NCBI RefSeq assembly: GCF_001636425.1
Contig: NZ_KV440953.1
Span: 3,902,001 to 3,966,000, forward strand
Length of the DNA stretch: 64,000 nucleotides
Direction: 5' to 3'
Source: Heyndrickxia acidicola
GTDB lineage: Bacteria > Bacillota > Bacilli > Bacillales > Bacillaceae_C
Below, in pieces: positions 61,109 to 64,000 of the stretch (position 1 is its first letter; each line of letters begins with the position of its first letter). Both the position numbers and the translations under genes were made by a program. The notes beneath the pieces were generated by a model. It was not told where the DNA came from, did not search any database, and was given only the letters and a program-made list of their open reading frames with translations.

Positions 61109-61423
61109 TTATTTCCGTAACACAGCCTTCATTGGATAAAATTCCGTTTTTAAAATTCCTGCAATGACACCAGGGTCTTCTGCGATGAGTGTTGGAACTT
61201 GCTCTGCATTCTCCACTTCAACAATGACGATTCCATGTGGGTCGCTCGGATTTAGGACTGGTCCGAAAACCACAGCAATCCCTTGATTTTGCTTGTCTGT
61301 CCAGTAGCCAACGTGCTGCCCCATGATGTTTCGTTCTTCTTCGGTCATGTCTTGAGAAAAAGTTGTTCTGGTCGTGATGATTTTTAACAAAAAATGCTTT
61401 TTTTCCAAGGTGTTATCCGACAT
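61109..61423 (-). CDS. YciI-like (YCII-related) small protein
   Basis: The 104-residue protein has a ferredoxin-like fold pattern: HFLLKIITTRTTFSQDMTEE, MGQHVGYWTDKQNQGIAVVF, GPVLNPSDPHGIVIVEVENA. The conserved His of YciI proteins is in MGQHVGYW. Their activity is mostly unknown. GGAGGG precedes the ATG by seven bases. Monocistronic. Confidence 0.8.
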   Translation of the reverse strand: MSDNTLEKKHFLLKIITTRTTFSQDMTEEERNIMGQHVGYWTDKQNQGIAVVFGPVLNPSDPHGIVIVEVENAEQVPTLIAEDPGVIAGILKTEFYPMKAVLRK

Positions 61424-61849
61424 AGCACAAACCCTCCATTAGCCTACATATGTATTTTATGGTCACGATGTTCAATGTCATTATCATTCAAATGCCTTCC
61501 AGAATCAACTCAGCATGACCAAAACATTCGTCTCACCCTTTTGAGACTAAACTGTATGATGCTAAATCAGTGGCAAAAAACATTTTTTAAAATGGTGTTG
61601 AGAGCTTCATCGCTCGCTTAAATAAAAATTTCTCCCTTAAAACAGCAGTTAGCTTATCAATCTTGCTGCCCATAAATTTCACTTCCTTTCCTATCAGACT
61701 GCAATAGCTTATTCGAATTAACTGCAGAAGAAAAGCGGTTTTTATAATAGAGTAAGTGCGCTTTTTAAGAATAGAATGATAGAAATGTGATAAGATTGGC
61801 GCTTAATCATATATAATAAAAATTAACATATTTTTTGAGGTGATGATGC
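61424..61849. other. Intergenic upstream of the GlmS homologue; no glmS ribozyme seen
   Basis: The AGCGCC core and conserved pseudoknot of the glmS ribozyme were looked for and not seen. TATAAT (61812-61817) may be a -10 box without a good -35. A short plus-strand frame (61394-61621) has no ribosome site. Confidence 0.45.
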
Positions 61850-63685
61850 GTGAGTGGAATTGTTGGGTATATAGGGAATTCATCAGCTCAGCCTATTCTG
61901 TTAGACTGTTTAACCCATTTAGATTACAGGGGCTATGATTCGGCGGGGGTCGCCATTTCCAATTTAGAGAAGATTGAGCTGAGAAAAGAAACAGGTAGGA
62001 TTGAGGATCTGGATGCGTCTTTACAGATTGATCCCATTTTAGAAGGGCATTTGGGGATCGGCCATACAAGATGGGCTTCTCATGGTGCTCCAACAATTCT
62101 TAATGCCCATCCAATTACGGATGAAAAAGAACGCTTTATCGTTGTGCATAATGGCATTATTGAGAATTATCTAAAGCTCAAGAGCCATTTAATCTCGCAG
62201 GGCTATTTGTTTGTGACGGACACAGATACAGAAGTGATTCCCCATCTGTTAGTGGAATACGACACTGGGGATGTGGAGGAAACAGTCAGGAAGGTTTTGC
62301 CTATGCTGAAGGGATCCTTTGCGCTTGCCATCATGTCAAGGAATCAGCCGGACACGATCATTGGCATTTCACAAGAGAACCCTTTAATTGTAGGGTTTGG
62401 AAACAATGAGGCTTTTCTTTCATCAGATATCGCTGCACTTCTTTCCTACACTAAAGAAATTCATCCCATTAAAAATGGGGAAATAGCCGTATTGAGGCCT
62501 GGTGAAGTGAAAATAAAAACCATAGCGGGGGACACCATCCATCCGAAAAAACGGATCATTGAATGGCATGAAGATGATTTCAGCCTGCAGGATTATGATC
62601 ACTATATGCTGAAGGAGATTATGGAGCAGCCTGCAGCCTTGAAAAATACGTTAAAAGGCAGGCTGACTGAAACTGGTGTGCAGCTGCCGGAGCTGGATTC
62701 CTTTTTTGAAGAGCACGATGTTTCACAGTTCCGAAGAATCATTATAGTGGCAAATGGAACATCCTATCATTCCGGGCTGATTGGCAAAAAAGTAATGGAA
62801 ACGATGCTGGACATTCCGATTGAAACAGCTGTTTCGTCTGAGTTTTGCTGTGAGCATGGACCGCTGAATGAGAAAGCCCTAATACTGATTATCAGCCAAT
62901 CGGGAGAAACAGCGGATACTCTATCTGCCTGGAGTGAGGCAAAACGCTATGGATGCCCGACCATTGCCATTACGAATAAAAGGCGTGGAAATCTTGCGCG
63001 GAAAGCGGATTATACCATTTGTACCAATGCAGGACCCGAATTAGCGGTTCCTGCCACCAAAGCCTATACTACGCAAATCACAGTTCTGCTGCTTTTGTCC
63101 ATTCTCTTTACCGAAAAAACACAGGGACCTGGATTGAATCGTGTTCCTGACATGATTAAGGAACTCCATCAGTTGCCTGAAGAAGTGGATAAAACGCTGA
63201 TTATGACGCAGGATGCCATTGATCAGTTTGCACAGGTTACAGAGGATCAGCAAAGCTTGTTTTTAATTGGCCGCGGCCTGGATTATGTGCTTGCGCTGGA
63301 AGGGGCCCTTAAGCTTCAGGAAGTAGCCTATCTGCATGCAGATGCCTATGCAGCAGGGGAAATGAAACATGGAACGATGGCGTTGATTACGCCGGGTGTT
63401 CCCGTGATTGCGCTGTCTACGCAAAAGCATCTCCGGGAAAAAACCATTAATAATATTAAAGAGCTGAAAGCCAGGGATGCTTTTGTTGTCGGAGTGACAA
63501 CCATTGGGGATGATGAGGTCAGTGAAATCGTGGATGAAGTCATGTATATTCCCGAGGCCCACCCGTACTTGATGCCGATTATTGCGGCCATCCCTTTGCA
63601 ATTATTAGCCTACTATGCGGGAACGGTGCGCGGCTATAATGTAGACCGGCCGCGCAATTTGGCGAAGAGCTTGACGGTTGAATAA
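61850..63685 (+). CDS. glmS: GlmS homologue (glutamine-fructose-6-phosphate aminotransferase) with Cys-to-Ser at the catalytic N-terminus
   Basis: The 611-residue length and C-terminus (YNVDRPRNLAKSLTVE) match GlmS. The GATase II domain (1-240) has YRGYDSAGVA, HTRWASHG and VVHNGIIENY, but begins MSGIVGYIG, where the family has MCGIVGYIG. The Cys exposed after Met removal is the glutaminase nucleophile, so glutamine hydrolysis should be lost or weak. The SIS domains have ANGTSYHSG and SQSGETADTL. No ribozyme lies upstream. It is probably a paralogue, possibly using free ammonia or acting in the deaminating direction. GTG start after TTGAGGTGATG. Confidence 0.85.
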   Translation: MSGIVGYIGNSSAQPILLDCLTHLDYRGYDSAGVAISNLEKIELRKETGRIEDLDASLQIDPILEGHLGIGHTRWASHGAPTILNAHPITDEKERFIVVHNGIIENYLKLKSHLISQGYLFVTDTDTEVIPHLLVEYDTGDVEETVRKVLPMLKGSFALAIMSRNQPDTIIGISQENPLIVGFGNNEAFLSSDIAALLSYTKEIHPIKNGEIAVLRPGEVKIKTIAGDTIHPKKRIIEWHEDDFSLQDYDHYMLKEIMEQPAALKNTLKGRLTETGVQLPELDSFFEEHDVSQFRRIIIVANGTSYHSGLIGKKVMETMLDIPIETAVSSEFCCEHGPLNEKALILIISQSGETADTLSAWSEAKRYGCPTIAITNKRRGNLARKADYTICTNAGPELAVPATKAYTTQITVLLLLSILFTEKTQGPGLNRVPDMIKELHQLPEEVDKTLIMTQDAIDQFAQVTEDQQSLFLIGRGLDYVLALEGALKLQEVAYLHADAYAAGEMKHGTMALITPGVPVIALSTQKHLREKTINNIKELKARDAFVVGVTTIGDDEVSEIVDEVMYIPEAHPYLMPIIAAIPLQLLAYYAGTVRGYNVDRPRNLAKSLTVE

Positions 63686-63742
63686 TAGGGTTGGGTATAA
63701 AAACAAAGGGAGCTTGTAAAAGGACCATAATAACGTTCACTT

Positions 63743-63780
63743 AAAGCAAAACGATAGAGGGATCATCGTTTTGCTTTTTT
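63743..63780 (+). terminator. Terminator of the GlmS homologue
   Basis: The 13-bp arms 63743-63755 and 63765-63777 are perfect, with a 9-base loop, ending in six T. Confidence 0.88.
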
Positions 63781-63801
63781 ACTAATAGGAAAGCCTGAGA
63801 T

Positions 63802-64000
63802 GTCCTTCATCGGTGGGATGAAGGACAAAACGGTCGAGAGGAAAGCTTGAGATGTCCTTCATCGGTTGGATGAAGGACAAAACGGGGGAGAGGAAAGCGC
63901 GAAAAGTCCTTCATCGGGGGGATGAAGGACAAAACGGGGGAGAGGAAGGCTTGAGATGTCCTTCATCGGTGGGATGAAGGACAAAACGAGCGAGAGGAAA
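63802..64000. repeat. 52-bp tandem repeat of palindromic hairpins, open at the window edge
   Basis: GTCCTTCATC and GATGAAGGAC arms recur at 63802, 63854, 63906 and 63958, an exact 52-base period. Loops are GGTGG, GGTTG, GGGGG and GGTGG. The links (AAAACGG..GAGAGGAAAGC..GAGAT) are also conserved, so there are no unique spacers and it is not a CRISPR array. Confidence 0.88.

Noticed and set aside
61424-61849. glmS ribozyme upstream of the GlmS homologue
   Set aside because: The conserved core (AGCGCC and following pseudoknot sequences) is not present in the leader.
63802-64000. Possible CRISPR array
   Set aside because: The 52-base units are conserved throughout, including the sequence between palindromes. 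There are no unique spacers and no cas genes.

Overview
The window reads as chromosome of a Gram-positive, low-GC, endospore-former-type Bacillaceae. Evidence: strong AGGAGG-type ribosome sites, frequent TTG and GTG starts, oligo-T intrinsic terminators, lipoprotein-anchored ABC solute-binding proteins, a sporulation-type sensor kinase, an RsbR-like stressosome protein, KipI/KipA-type 5-oxoprolinase subunits and TIR-bearing intergenic repeats of Bacillus type. No rRNA, tRNA, CRISPR array, prophage or replication origin was seen. There is one IS110-family insertion sequence, plus a second copy of its left end that carries no transposase.

Layout. Positions 1-7.0 kb hold an S9 peptidase fragment, a C39 peptidase, a NUDIX hydrolase, a GT39 membrane glycosyltransferase and two decayed genes (GrpB family, GNAT). 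From 7.36 to 16.95 kb lies a run of same-strand genes for pyroglutamate and peptide use: a 1160-residue protein with a C-terminal M14 carboxypeptidase domain, DUF969 and DUF979 membrane proteins, an IclR regulator, Pcp, PxpB, PxpC and PxpA. From 17 to 26 kb is a patchwork of small genes (LysE exporter, CarD-like regulator, cold shock protein, frameshifted AAA ATPase, several short unknowns). The IS110 element and its orphan left end lie here, both in copies of the same intergenic hairpin. At 26.3-31.5 kb an argininosuccinate-lyase-like enzyme precedes a CUT1-type ABC importer without its own ATPase. At 31.8-34 kb are a second cold shock gene and a hemolysin III protein. At 34.1-39.9 kb is a complete Opp-type peptide importer. 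At 40.4-49.4 kb are a NUDIX protein, an ECF sigma and anti-sigma pair, a sigma-region-2-only protein, an orphan PAS histidine kinase, an M24 aminopeptidase, an AI-2E-type permease and an RsbR-like protein. At 49.6-60.8 kb is a glycoside regulon: CUT1 importer plus YesL-like protein, divergent from a GH3 beta-glucosidase, LacI regulator, TIM-barrel isomerase and two Gfo/Idh/MocA dehydrogenases. The window ends with a YciI-like protein, a GlmS homologue whose catalytic Cys is Ser, and a 52-bp tandem palindromic repeat that runs off the edge.

How the parts work together. In the pyroglutamate block, peptidases would release 5-oxoproline, the DUF969/DUF979 pair is a candidate transporter, and PxpABC would open the ring to glutamate. 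In the glycoside block, three GAAACGTTTC palindromes sit just downstream of sigma-A promoters of the importer, the GH3 gene and the dehydrogenase operon. This suggests one LacI-controlled regulon, and the TIM-barrel plus two Gfo/Idh/MocA set suggests oxidation-based (3-keto) glycoside handling.

The non-coding DNA is unusually rich. It has a six-copy family of 130-160 bp elements with GGCTCTTTTCGT-like inverted ends, a three-copy AGCTCATTCGTGTGAAAC hairpin family, and a three-copy 130-150 bp hairpin that borders ABC permease genes. It also has the shared IS110 left end with a candidate bridge RNA.
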